22,032 nt of DNA, from NCBI GenBank assembly GCA_000431015.1, contig HF985993.1, positions 1-22,032 on the forward strand. The letters run 5' to 3'. The position numbers were made by a program, and so were the translations under genes. Source of the stretch: Alistipes sp. CAG:514. GTDB lineage: Bacteria; Bacteroidota; Bacteroidia; Bacteroidales; UBA932. This document shows, piece by piece, positions 7,580 through 15,857 of this stretch (position 1 is its first letter; each line of letters starts with the position of its first letter). A model generated the notes under the pieces. It was not told where the DNA came from, searched no databases, and saw nothing but the letters and a program-made list of their open reading frames with translations.

Positions 7580-9034
7580 ATGAACCGTTTGACACTTTTT
7601 GCAGCAACTTTGGCCGTGGCCGCTGCCGCCTCCTGCGACAATGGAACCAATCTGCCGCCTGATCCTTTCGGGCCGACTCCGACCGAGCAGCAACTCGAAT
7701 GGCAAAAAATGGAATTGAATATGTTCGTTCATTTCGGGCCGAACACCTTCACCGGAAGGGAGTGGGGACTCGGCACAGAAGCCGAGGATGTGTTCAACCC
7801 GACTGACCTGGACTGCGGCCAGTGGACATCCATCGCCAAGGCAGCCGGTTTTAAGGGCATGATAATCACCGGAAAGCATCACGACGGTTTCTGTCTGTGG
7901 CCGAACCCTGTCTGCGAGCACACCGTGGCGAAGAGTCCATGGAAGGACGGAAAGGGCGACGTGCTTAAGGAACTGTCCGAGGCCTGTGCCAAGGACGGAA
8001 TCAAATTCGGAGTCTACATCTCCCCTTGGGACAGGAACGATCCGACCTACGGAACACCAGAGTACAATAACATCTACGCCAAGACCCTTGAAAGCGCCCT
8101 CGGCAGCTACGGAGAGATCTTCGAGCAGTGGTTCGACGGTGCCAACGGCGAGGGTCCCAACGGGAAAAAGCAGGAATATGACTGGCCTTTGTTCAACGGC
8201 ACAGTCCAAAGGCTCCAGCCGGACGCAGTGATATTCAGCAACATCGGCCCAGGCTGCCGCTGGGTGGGCAACGAGAGGGGATCCGCCGGCAGGACTTGCT
8301 GGGGAAGACTCGATGTCGAAGGCTTCGGCTCAGGATCCGACGGCCCGCTCCAGGACACCCTGAATTGCGGCAACGCTCTGGGAGCCAAGTGGATCCCGGC
8401 AGAGGCCGATGTGTCCATCCGACCGGGCTGGTTCTGGAGGGAGAGCGAGAACGACAAGGTGAAATCCGTGGACGATCTGCTCCGGATCTACTACGAGAGC
8501 GTCGGCCGGAACTCCCTGATGCTTCTGAACGTCCCGCCGGACACGACCGGACGCTTCAACGCGGTCGATTCCACAAGACTCATGGAGTTCCGCTCAGCCC
8601 TCGACGAGATCTTCAAAGACAATCTCGCGAAAGGAGCAAAGGCGGAGGCAAGCGTTGTCAGAGGCCGTTCCTTCAAGGCGCAAAACATTCTGAATGAGGA
8701 CTATGACTCCTTCTGGGCAGCTCCGGACGACGTGACGGAGGCCACCATAGCCATCGACCTCGGAGGAAAGAAGACTTTCAACCTCATCCAGCTTCAGGAA
8801 TATATTCCTTTAGGCCAGAGGATCAAGTCGTTCACGGTGGAGGCCATGAACGGCGACGGCTCATGGACAGAGATCGCGTCCGAGACAACCATCGGCCACA
8901 AGCGGATCATTCCGATCGCCGAGACCACCACCTCGAAAGTCCGTCTCAACATCACAGGCTCCTACGCCTGTCCTGTCCTCAACGGCTTCGCCCTGTACCT
9001 GGACACGGTCAGGGATCAATCCAACATTCTATAG
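7580..9034 (+). CDS. GH29 alpha-L-fucosidase, lipoprotein, with C-terminal discoidin-like domain
   Basis: Glycoside hydrolase family 29 enzyme that should release L-fucose from glycans. The 484-residue protein begins with a lipoprotein signal peptide ending at C19 (LAVAAAASC). After the cysteine there is no acidic surface-export signal, so the periplasmic side of a membrane is likely. The catalytic barrel spans about residues 35-345 and includes MFVHFGPNTF, GKHHDGFCLW (98-107) and the nucleophile Asp in WFDG (D186). The absence of other landmarks prevents choosing between broad and alpha-1,3/1,4-specific subfamilies with certainty, though the compact layout resembles the latter. Residues 370-475 resemble an F5/8-type C (discoidin) domain. 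The ATG at 7580 is preferred over the TTG at 7574. It is not in a typical polysaccharide-use locus: no SusC/SusD pair is present. Confidence 0.92.
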   Translation: MNRLTLFAATLAVAAAASCDNGTNLPPDPFGPTPTEQQLEWQKMELNMFVHFGPNTFTGREWGLGTEAEDVFNPTDLDCGQWTSIAKAAGFKGMIITGKHHDGFCLWPNPVCEHTVAKSPWKDGKGDVLKELSEACAKDGIKFGVYISPWDRNDPTYGTPEYNNIYAKTLESALGSYGEIFEQWFDGANGEGPNGKKQEYDWPLFNGTVQRLQPDAVIFSNIGPGCRWVGNERGSAGRTCWGRLDVEGFGSGSDGPLQDTLNCGNALGAKWIPAEADVSIRPGWFWRESENDKVKSVDDLLRIYYESVGRNSLMLLNVPPDTTGRFNAVDSTRLMEFRSALDEIFKDNLAKGAKAEASVVRGRSFKAQNILNEDYDSFWAAPDDVTEATIAIDLGGKKTFNLIQLQEYIPLGQRIKSFTVEAMNGDGSWTEIASETTIGHKRIIPIAETTTSKVRLNITGSYACPVLNGFALYLDTVRDQSNIL

Positions 9035-9038
9035 ACAG

Positions 9039-9671
9039 ATGGAATCTCCGGCAGATAAATATCTTAGAGAACATTCCTCACGCCAGAGCGAGGCCCTGGA
9101 CTGGATCGAGAAACAGACCAACATCCACACGAACTACCCCCGGATGCTTTCGGGGGCGGTTCAGGGTCGCCTGCTGACAATGCTGGTGGAGATCTCGAAG
9201 GCGAAACGCATCCTTGAGATCGGCGCGTTCACCGGCTATTCCGCCACCTGCATGGCCTACGGACTTCCGGAGGACGGCCACATCGACACCCTTGAGATCA
9301 ACGACGAGCTTGAGGATCTGATGCGCGAAGGCTGGTCAAGGGCCGGGGTGGCGGACAAGATCACCCTGCACATCAGCGACGCCCGAGAGACCCTTTCCAC
9401 ACTGGAAGGCCCTTACGACATTGTCTACATGGATGCCAACAAACGTGAATATGTCACCTACTACAATCTGGTCTTCGATCTTGTGAGGCCAGGCGGCCTG
9501 ATCCTGGCCGACGATGTCCTCTGGGACGGCAAACTCTGGCAGGATCCCGTCCCGCAAGACAAGCAGACCCAAGGCATCGTCGCCTTCAATGACCTCATAG
9601 TCAACGACCCCCGTGTAGAGTCCGTTCTCCTCCCCCTCCGCGACGGCCTCAATGTCATCCGGAAACTATAG
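9039..9671 (+). CDS. SAM-dependent O-methyltransferase (family 3, caffeoyl-CoA/catechol type)
   Basis: Class I SAM-dependent methyltransferase of the metal-dependent small-molecule O-methyltransferase family. The 210-residue protein has the SAM-binding glycine-rich motif LEIGAFTGYS (59-68), the acidic ribose-contacting residue in TLEIN (E86), and the metal/catalytic aspartates D132 in YMDANK and D158/D159 in LADDVLW. Length and order match the family. It has no signal peptide and is probably cytoplasmic. The gene begins 4 bases after the fucosidase stop, so it is co-transcribed and probably depends on upstream translation. The natural substrate is not predictable; bacterial members often have broad catechol-like specificity. 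It converges on the aldose epimerase gene with a 29-base gap that holds no obvious hairpin. Confidence 0.93.
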   Translation: MESPADKYLREHSSRQSEALDWIEKQTNIHTNYPRMLSGAVQGRLLTMLVEISKAKRILEIGAFTGYSATCMAYGLPEDGHIDTLEINDELEDLMREGWSRAGVADKITLHISDARETLSTLEGPYDIVYMDANKREYVTYYNLVFDLVRPGGLILADDVLWDGKLWQDPVPQDKQTQGIVAFNDLIVNDPRVESVLLPLRDGLNVIRKL

Positions 9672-9700
9672 CAATCGACACGAGTTGTTTCCTTTGCCAA

Positions 9701-10834
9701 CTACCTCACACTGAACGCAAAGACGCAGTGACTGGTGTAGGTCTCGCCGGGACGGAGGACGGCTGACGGCCACTCCGGCTTGTTCGGGGTGTCAGGGTAC
9801 TTCTGGGACTCAAGGCAGATGGCGGTACGATGGCCATAGACCACGCCATTCTTGCCGGTGACGGTGCCGTCAAGGAAATTGCCGGCATAGATCTGCACAC
9901 CTGGCTCGTCGGTATATTCCTTAAGGACTATACCGGTCGCCGGACAATAGACCTCGGCAGCAAGGACGGTGTCGTCGCCTCGGGTGTCAAGTACCCAGTT
10001 GTGGTCGAAGCCGTGGCCGTTGCGGACCTGCTCATTGTCAGAGTCGATGTCTTCACCTATCAACTTAGCCTTCCTGAAATCAAACGGAGTACCCTCAACG
10101 GGGGCGATCTCGCCGGTGGTCATGAATGTGGAGTCCACCGGAGTGTAGCGCGAGGCGTTGATGAACAACGAATCCTCCGTCACAGCATGGTTTGCCAGAT
10201 CTCCGGACAGGTTGAAGTACGAATGGTTGGTCATGTTGATGATCGTCGGCGCGTCCGTCGTGGCGGAGTACCGGATGTCGATCGCGTTGTCCTCAGTGAG
10301 GGTGAAGGTCACGTCGGCGGTCACAGTGCCGGGGAAGTTCGCGTCACCGTCAGGAGAGACAATCTCCAGCTTCAGATGCGAGGAGTCCGACTCCAGCACA
10401 TTGTAGACCTTGTACTGCCAGCCGTCCGGGCCTCCGTGCAGGCAATGGCCGAAATTATTCTGAGGCAGTTGATACTCAACGCCGTCCAAAGAAAACCTTC
10501 CGCCGTTGATGCGGTTGGCGTAACGCCCGATGGTAGCCCCGAAATCCGTCTGGTTGTTCTCCGGGAAATAGTCCGTGACCTTGTCGAAGCCAAGGACGAC
10601 ATCCTTGAACTCACCGTTCCTGTCCGGCACCATCACGGACACGATCCTGCCACCAAAATTGGTGACGCACACCTCCATACCCGACTTGTTGGTCAGTGTG
10701 TAGAGGGCAGTCCGCGCACCGTCACGCTCAGCCTTGAAGTTCTCCGGATCCAGCCCCGACTTTGTGAGTGACGGAGCCTGCGCGCAACCCGCGGCAATAG
10801 CGGCGGCGGCCAGCAAATTAAAAACTCTTCTCAT
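9701..10834 (-). CDS. galM: Aldose 1-epimerase (mutarotase), lipoprotein
   Basis: Interconverts alpha and beta anomers of sugars such as galactose and glucose. The 377-residue protein shows the GalM active-site set: H133 in LHGG, H204 in NHSYFNLSG, D277 in GFDHNW, and the catalytic base E342 in LESQKYPD. The substrate-shaping GRYANRI segment (103-109) is also present. Unlike cytosolic E. coli GalM, it begins with a lipoprotein signal peptide ending at C17 (AAIAAGC), so it acts outside the cytoplasm, probably in the periplasm; the residues after the cysteine carry no acidic surface-export signal. It follows metG on the same strand after 47 bases and may be the last gene of a DUF308-dnaG-metG-galM transcript or have its own promoter. 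No sugar-uptake genes adjoin it. Confidence 0.94.
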   Translation of the reverse strand: MRRVFNLLAAAAIAAGCAQAPSLTKSGLDPENFKAERDGARTALYTLTNKSGMEVCVTNFGGRIVSVMVPDRNGEFKDVVLGFDKVTDYFPENNQTDFGATIGRYANRINGGRFSLDGVEYQLPQNNFGHCLHGGPDGWQYKVYNVLESDSSHLKLEIVSPDGDANFPGTVTADVTFTLTEDNAIDIRYSATTDAPTIINMTNHSYFNLSGDLANHAVTEDSLFINASRYTPVDSTFMTTGEIAPVEGTPFDFRKAKLIGEDIDSDNEQVRNGHGFDHNWVLDTRGDDTVLAAEVYCPATGIVLKEYTDEPGVQIYAGNFLDGTVTGKNGVVYGHRTAICLESQKYPDTPNKPEWPSAVLRPGETYTSHCVFAFSVR

Positions 10835-10881
10835 AATTAACGAATATCCTCACAAACATTTTTGCGGCAATGCGGCGCTGA

Positions 10882-13086
10882 TCAACCGATCTCGGCGCCG
10901 TTGACCAAAGCCTCGGCAGGCGTAATGAACCTCATCTTGCCGTCGCCCTGCCTGGCCATCAGGATCATGCCTCGGGACTCGATGCCACGGATCGTCCTTG
11001 GCTGAAGGTTGGCAAGGATGCAGATCTGCTTGCCGACCATCTCCTCAGGAGAATAATATTCAGCGATACCAGAGACTATGGTTCTCTTGTCTATTCCCGT
11101 GTCTATGCTGAGTTTCAGCAACTTGTCCGTCTTAGGGACACGCTCGGCGGCCAGCACCGTGGCCGTGCGGATGTCCATCTTCTCGAAGTCCCCGAAACTG
11201 CACTCAGCCTTCTGGGGAGCGACCTTCTTCGCAGCCTCGGCCTTCTCCGCGGCCTCCCTCTCGGCACGGATGGCTTCAAGGCGTGCTAGCTGGGCATCGA
11301 TGGCCTCGTCCTCGATCTTGGCGAACAACAGCTCGGCGGCACCGATCTCATGTCCGACAGGAAGAAGTTCCTCCTGACCAAGAACGTCCCAGCCAAGACA
11401 CACGGACTTGCCCGCACCCGGACAGTTCGCGCGATCCTCCGGACTCGGAGCAGCGGCGGAGACTGTGTGGAGAGCGGCGCACTCGCCGTCCTTGTAGGTG
11501 TTGGCGCTCACCTGCTCGCCCTTCCGGTGGTCAATGCCGGCGCAAAGGCAGACACCCAGCATCCTACGCAGTTTCTCCGCGGCGAACGGAGTGAACGGCT
11601 CGAAGGCGATGGCAAGGTCGGCGCAGATCTGGAGACTGACGTTAAGAATAGTCGCGCAACGCCCCATGTCCGTCTTGGCAACCTTCCAAGGCTCGGTGTC
11701 GGAGATGTACTTGTTGCCCACACGCGCGATCGACATGGCATCCTTAAGCGCCTCGCGGAAATGGAAGCCCTCAAGGTTTCTCTCAAGCGAGGTCTTGAGC
11801 GCCGGTATCTCGGCAAGAGCCTCCCTGTCAACATCCTGAAGTTCGCCACAAGCCGGAACCTTCCCCTCGAAATACTTGTGGGTCAGCACGATGGCGCGAT
11901 TGACAAAATTGCCGAAGATGGCCACCAACTCACTGTTGTTGCGTGTCTGGAAATCCTTCCAGCTGAAATCATTGTCCTTGGTCTCCGGAGCGTTGGCCGT
12001 GAGGACATATCTGATGACATCCTGTTTGCCAGGGAAATCGCGGAGATACTCGTGGGCCCAGACCGCCCAGTTCTTGGATGTGGAGATCTTGTCTCCCTCA
12101 AGGTTGAGGAACTCGTTGGCCGGCACGTTGTCCGGCAGGATGTAGCCGTCGCCGTAGGCCTTGAGCATTGACGGGAACACGATGCAGTGGAACACAATGT
12201 TGTCCTTGCCGATGAAATGCACGAGGCGGGTGTCTTCGCTCTTCCACCACTTCTCCCAAGACCGGGGAAGAAGTTCCTGTGTGTTGGAGATGTACCCGAT
12301 CGGAGCGTCGAACCAGACATAGAGGACCTTACCCTCAGCTCCTTCGACAGGAACCGGAACGCCCCAGTCAAGGTCACGGCTCACGGCGCGAGGCTGCAAA
12401 CCGCCGTCAATCCAGCTCTTGCACTGGCCGTAGACAGTACTCCTCCACTCCTTGTGCTGCTCAAGGATCCAATCACGCAGCCACGGCTCGTACTGATCCA
12501 GAGGAAGATACCAGTGAGTGGTCTTTTTCTTTACAGGCTCGGCGCCGCTGAGCTTGGATTTCGGATTGATCAGTTCCTCAGGGCTAAGCGTGCTTCCGCA
12601 CTTCTCGCATTGATCTCCATAGGCGTCCGGATTGCCACACTTAGGGCAGGTGCCGACGATGTAGCGGTCAGCGAGGAACTGTCTGGCCTCCGGATCGTAG
12701 TACTGCTCGGATTCCTTGGTGATGAACTTGCCCTCGTCGTACAGCTTGCGGAAAAACTCGGACGCGTTCTTCTCGTGGACTTCCGAAGACGTGCGGCCAT
12801 AGATGTCGAAATTGATACCCAGACCGGTGAACGAATCCCTTATGACCTTGTGGTAGCGGTCTACGATGTCCTGAGGGGTGCAACCCTCCTTGCGGGCCTT
12901 GATGGTGATCGGAACTCCGTGCTCGTCGCTTCCGCAGATGTAAAGCACATCCTCCCCCCTCATCCTGAGGTACCTGACATAGATGTCCGCAGGCACATAG
13001 ACCCCGGCAAGATGGCCGATGTGAACCGGCCCGTTGGCATAAGGCAACGCACACGTCACCAGTGTTCTCTTGAATTTCTTTTCCAT
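10882..13086 (-). CDS. metG: Methionyl-tRNA synthetase with C-terminal tRNA-binding domain
   Basis: Charges initiator and elongator tRNA-Met. The 734-residue protein has the HIGH motif HIGH (22-25), a zinc knuckle CPKC...CEKC (147-163), and the KMSKS loop as KISTSK (333-338). A helical anticodon-binding domain covers about 380-510, and an EMAP/Trbp111-like dimerising tRNA-binding domain covers about 630-734 (MDIRTATVLAAERVP). E. coli MetRS is 677 residues. The extra length is largely an insertion at about 511-568, between LRRMLG and LLPVGHEIG, with cysteines at 513, 515, 536, 555 and 563; the family normally has only a few residues there. The ATG at 13084-13086 is 11 bases after the dnaG stop, so the two are surely co-transcribed. 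The start is preceded directly by AAGAAT, giving GAATATG. Confidence 0.97.
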   Translation of the reverse strand: MEKKFKRTLVTCALPYANGPVHIGHLAGVYVPADIYVRYLRMRGEDVLYICGSDEHGVPITIKARKEGCTPQDIVDRYHKVIRDSFTGLGINFDIYGRTSSEVHEKNASEFFRKLYDEGKFITKESEQYYDPEARQFLADRYIVGTCPKCGNPDAYGDQCEKCGSTLSPEELINPKSKLSGAEPVKKKTTHWYLPLDQYEPWLRDWILEQHKEWRSTVYGQCKSWIDGGLQPRAVSRDLDWGVPVPVEGAEGKVLYVWFDAPIGYISNTQELLPRSWEKWWKSEDTRLVHFIGKDNIVFHCIVFPSMLKAYGDGYILPDNVPANEFLNLEGDKISTSKNWAVWAHEYLRDFPGKQDVIRYVLTANAPETKDNDFSWKDFQTRNNSELVAIFGNFVNRAIVLTHKYFEGKVPACGELQDVDREALAEIPALKTSLERNLEGFHFREALKDAMSIARVGNKYISDTEPWKVAKTDMGRCATILNVSLQICADLAIAFEPFTPFAAEKLRRMLGVCLCAGIDHRKGEQVSANTYKDGECAALHTVSAAAPSPEDRANCPGAGKSVCLGWDVLGQEELLPVGHEIGAAELLFAKIEDEAIDAQLARLEAIRAEREAAEKAEAAKKVAPQKAECSFGDFEKMDIRTATVLAAERVPKTDKLLKLSIDTGIDKRTIVSGIAEYYSPEEMVGKQICILANLQPRTIRGIESRGMILMARQGDGKMRFITPAEALVNGAEIG

Positions 13087-13097
13087 ATTCTTGAATA

Positions 13098-15152
13098 TTA
13101 TTTTTCTCTTCCCAATCTAACCTTCACGGCCTTCAAGGCCTTCTGCACCTTGAGCATATCCTGCATTATCTCCAGCGTCCGGGAAGCGTCGGAGGCGGAC
13201 TGCGCCTCACACAGCCTCTCCTTAAGCTCACTGTCCCTGTTCTCCAGACGGCACTGCTGGAACACCAGAATCGCCTTAGGGACGTAGAGTGTCAGCCAAG
13301 AGCCCTTGGACATCATCGACTGCCGCAGGTTCTTCACCGAAAGCTCATACCTCTCGTCCGTGGACAGCTGCGCCGCCACATACGCCACATCCCTGTCCTC
13401 CCCGTCCATAAGATGCTTGACGATCTCCTCCTGCGAGTACCCGTCATAGTAGTCCTTTGAATAGGCCTCATAGGTCTTTCTGTAGACCGGATTGACAAAG
13501 CCCGACCGGTCTCCCTCCAGAGCCTGGTCTATGAAGTCGAACACTGTCTGGGCATCCTCATCGGAACCCGAATAAAAATCCGAGTCGGTCTGGAATTCCA
13601 GCCTCGTGGTGCCATAGGTAAGGATGAAGTTCAGCAGATCCTTCTCCGCGGTGGCCATGATGCGGTTCTCGACGAGCGCGTCAAGACCGGAACGTCCGGG
13701 AGCCCCGGTGGCCGAACCAGCCGGATCTGTCTGAACAACCGGAGCGACCGCGTCGTCCGAAGCGTCATCATTCCGCGCCGCCTCCTGGTTCCTGCGCCTC
13801 TCACGCTCACGGTCGGCGGCCTTCTTCTCCTCGATGAGCCTCCTGGAGCGCGTGACGCTGATCCTCTCGTCCAGGACATCCCTTCTGATCTCGAACTTGT
13901 CGCTCAGGAAATCCACATAGACCGACCTCTTCACGGCATCCGGGATGTCGGCGATGGTGTCGGCGATGTCGTTGATCACCTCCGCCCGCTTGAGCGGATC
14001 ACGCGCCGTGTCCTTCATCAGCAGCGAGGACTTGAAATCCACGAAGTCCATCTCGGCCCCCGCGAGAAATTCCTCAACCTCGGCCAGAGTGTGCTTTCTT
14101 GAATATGAGTCCGGATCATCCCCGTCGGGGATCAGCACGACCTTCACGTTCATGCCCTCGCGCAGGAACATGTCTATCCCCCGGAGGGCGGCGTGTATGC
14201 CGGCGGAGTCACCGTCGTACATGATCGTCACGTTCTGCGTGAACCTCTTGATGAGGCCGATCTGCCCCTCCGTCAACGCCGTGCCGCTAGAGGCCACGAC
14301 ATTGGTGATACCGAGCTGGTGCATCGAAAGCACATCCAGATACCCTTCCACGAGATAGCACTTGTCCTTGCGCGCCATCTCGTTCTTGGCGAACCAGATC
14401 CCGTATAGCGACCTGTTCTTTACATAGATGTCCGACTCCTTGGAGTTCACGTACTTGGCGTAGGGCTTGCCTTCCTCCTTGGATCTCAGCGTCCTGGCTC
14501 CGAAGGCAATGACCCTTCCGTTCACGGAATGGATCGGGAAGACCACGCGGTCGTAGAACCGGTCGCGCAGCCTGTTGTCCGGATCGTAGGCGGCGCACAG
14601 TCCCGTCTCAAGGAGATACTCGTCCTTGTAGCCGGCGGCCTTCGCGGCGTCCGTCAGCGCATGACGGCTGGACGGAGCCCAGCCAAGCCCGTATTTCTCG
14701 ATCGTCGAATCCTCCAGACCTCTGGAGTGGAAATATTCAAGGCCCATGGCCCGCCCCTCCCCGGAGCGAAGCTGCTCCTTGAAGAAATCGCCGGCATATT
14801 CAGAGACAAGCAGAAGGCTCTCGTTCCGCTGACGGTTCGCTATGTCTTCCGCAGTCTCCTCTTTCTCAACCACTTCGATGTTGTATTTCTTGGCGAGGTA
14901 CCGCAGCGCCTCGACGTAGGACAGATGCTCGTAGTCCATGATGAACCCTACGGCGGATCCTCCCTTGTGGCAGCCAAAGCAGTAGTACTGTCCCTTCGAC
15001 GGGATGATGTGGAATGAAGGAGTCTTCTCGTTGTGGAACGGACAGCATGCCCAAAGGTCGGCCCCGCGCCTGCGAAGAGTCACGAAGTCGCCTATCACCT
15101 CCTCAATCCGGGCGGTGTCAAGGATTTTCTGTACCGTTTCCTGAGGGATCAT
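13098..15152 (-). CDS. dnaG: DNA primase
   Basis: Makes RNA primers for chromosome replication at the fork with DnaB helicase. The 684-residue protein has the N-terminal CHC2 zinc finger (C37, H40, C58, C61) and the primase core with YAKYVNSKESDIYVK (231-245). The TOPRIM domain has E269 in VEGYLD and the metal-binding DGD at 313-315 and around 343-346 (IPDGDDPDS). A charged Arg/Glu/Asp linker covers about 420-480, and the C-terminal part is likely the helicase-interacting domain. The C-terminal region is weakly conserved across bacteria and cannot be checked here. The ATG at 15150-15152 is 5 bases after the DUF308 stop. The setting (DUF308-dnaG-metG) differs from the rpsU-dnaG-rpoD operon of Proteobacteria. 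The start is written GAATATG. Confidence 0.97.
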   Translation of the reverse strand: MIPQETVQKILDTARIEEVIGDFVTLRRRGADLWACCPFHNEKTPSFHIIPSKGQYYCFGCHKGGSAVGFIMDYEHLSYVEALRYLAKKYNIEVVEKEETAEDIANRQRNESLLLVSEYAGDFFKEQLRSGEGRAMGLEYFHSRGLEDSTIEKYGLGWAPSSRHALTDAAKAAGYKDEYLLETGLCAAYDPDNRLRDRFYDRVVFPIHSVNGRVIAFGARTLRSKEEGKPYAKYVNSKESDIYVKNRSLYGIWFAKNEMARKDKCYLVEGYLDVLSMHQLGITNVVASSGTALTEGQIGLIKRFTQNVTIMYDGDSAGIHAALRGIDMFLREGMNVKVVLIPDGDDPDSYSRKHTLAEVEEFLAGAEMDFVDFKSSLLMKDTARDPLKRAEVINDIADTIADIPDAVKRSVYVDFLSDKFEIRRDVLDERISVTRSRRLIEEKKAADRERERRRNQEAARNDDASDDAVAPVVQTDPAGSATGAPGRSGLDALVENRIMATAEKDLLNFILTYGTTRLEFQTDSDFYSGSDEDAQTVFDFIDQALEGDRSGFVNPVYRKTYEAYSKDYYDGYSQEEIVKHLMDGEDRDVAYVAAQLSTDERYELSVKNLRQSMMSKGSWLTLYVPKAILVFQQCRLENRDSELKERLCEAQSASDASRTLEIMQDMLKVQKALKAVKVRLGREK

Positions 15153-15157
15153 ATTCG

Positions 15158-15796
15158 TTAGTCCACCTTTGTGTAGTCAACCTCCTTGGCGTCGTCCAGA
15201 CCCGAAGTCTCGATGATGTCCTGGTCCGGCTGAGGCTCCTCACGGGTGTTGAAGCGGATCTCGTACGCCTCCTTAGCCTTGCGGATCCGCCAGGAGGAGA
15301 TCAATTCGGACACACCGTAGAGCACCAGGAAACTTCCCGCGCAGATGCCCATGATCCTCTCGCCGAACGGGCTGAAGAGCAGGAACGCTCCACCGACCAC
15401 GGCGCAGACCGACAGGATCAGCGTGCCAAAACCCGTCCCGAGCAGCGACATGGTCCCGGCCAGGGCGAGCAGCTGCAATCCTCCGAAAAGGATCAGCACG
15501 ATACCGATAAGGGTGATGATGAAACCGGCCACCCATCCCGGATTCAGGAATAGAAGGACACCGATAAGGATGTCCACGACGGCGTTCACCGCCATCAGCG
15601 GGAGCAGTCCCTCCTTCTTGTTGCGGATGAGACCATAGACCAAAGAGACAAGTCCCGAGGCGAACAGGAAGGCCGCGACGACCTTCACGACCGTCTCCGA
15701 GGCTTCGTTGTCAAAAATCATCACCAGACCTATACCTATGGATGCCAGTGACCTGAGTATGCTGCTGAGCGTGGTTTTGTAGCCAAAAGTAAACAT
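15158..15796 (-). CDS. DUF308 (HdeD-like) integral membrane protein
   Basis: Inner-membrane protein of 212 residues with about six hydrophobic helices between residues 13 and 165 (for example LASIGIGLVMIF, VVDILIGVLLFL, IITLIGIVLILFGGL, LILSVCAVVGGAFLLF). They occur in three roughly repeated helix pairs, as in the DUF308/HdeD family. A hydrophilic acidic cytosolic tail follows from about residue 170 (EEPQPDQDIIE, DDAKEVDYTKVD). HdeD in E. coli is linked to acid resistance, but the role of Bacteroidetes members is unknown, so I claim no function. It is the first gene of the minus-strand run leading into dnaG, 5 bases downstream. A promoter box at 15825-15832 gives it a short leader of about 20 bases. 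Confidence 0.85.
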   Translation of the reverse strand: MFTFGYKTTLSSILRSLASIGIGLVMIFDNEASETVVKVVAAFLFASGLVSLVYGLIRNKKEGLLPLMAVNAVVDILIGVLLFLNPGWVAGFIITLIGIVLILFGGLQLLALAGTMSLLGTGFGTLILSVCAVVGGAFLLFSPFGERIMGICAGSFLVLYGVSELISSWRIRKAKEAYEIRFNTREEPQPDQDIIETSGLDDAKEVDYTKVD

Positions 15797-15824
15797 AATG
15801 TCATTCCTTAATATAATACAACCA

Positions 15825-15832
15825 CAAATTTA
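15825..15832 (-). promoter_or_regulatory. Predicted -7 box for DUF308-dnaG-metG
   Basis: The minus strand reads TAAATTTG, a perfect TAnnTTTG match, with transcription expected near 15818 and the DUF308 ATG at 15796. The surrounding 13 bases (CAAATTTACGCAA on the + strand) are identical to those at the dnaX promoter (5406-5418). It faces the +-strand box at 15845-15852 across 12 bases. Confidence 0.55.
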
Positions 15833-15844
15833 CGCAAAAAATGC

Positions 15845-15852
15845 TATATTCG
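15845..15852 (+). promoter_or_regulatory. Predicted -7 box for the PHP phosphoesterase gene
   Basis: TATATTCG matches TAnnTTTG at seven of eight positions (C for the third T of TTTG). Only five bases separate it from the ATG at 15858, so the transcript would start at or next to the start codon. It mirrors the arrangement at 5406-5433. Confidence 0.45.
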
Positions 15853-15857
15853 TGCCT

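Noticed and set aside
7580..9034. Polysaccharide-utilisation locus around the fucosidase
   Set aside because: No SusC/SusD, sulfatase, sensor or other glycoside hydrolase is in the window; one fucosidase and a mutarotase are not enough.
9830..10771. 313-codon open frame opposite the aldose epimerase
   Set aside because: Antisense shadow; no start context or domain, and the epimerase carries all catalytic residues.
12187..13287. 366-codon open frame opposite metG and the dnaG end
   Set aside because: Antisense shadow crossing two real genes; no recognisable domain or promoter.
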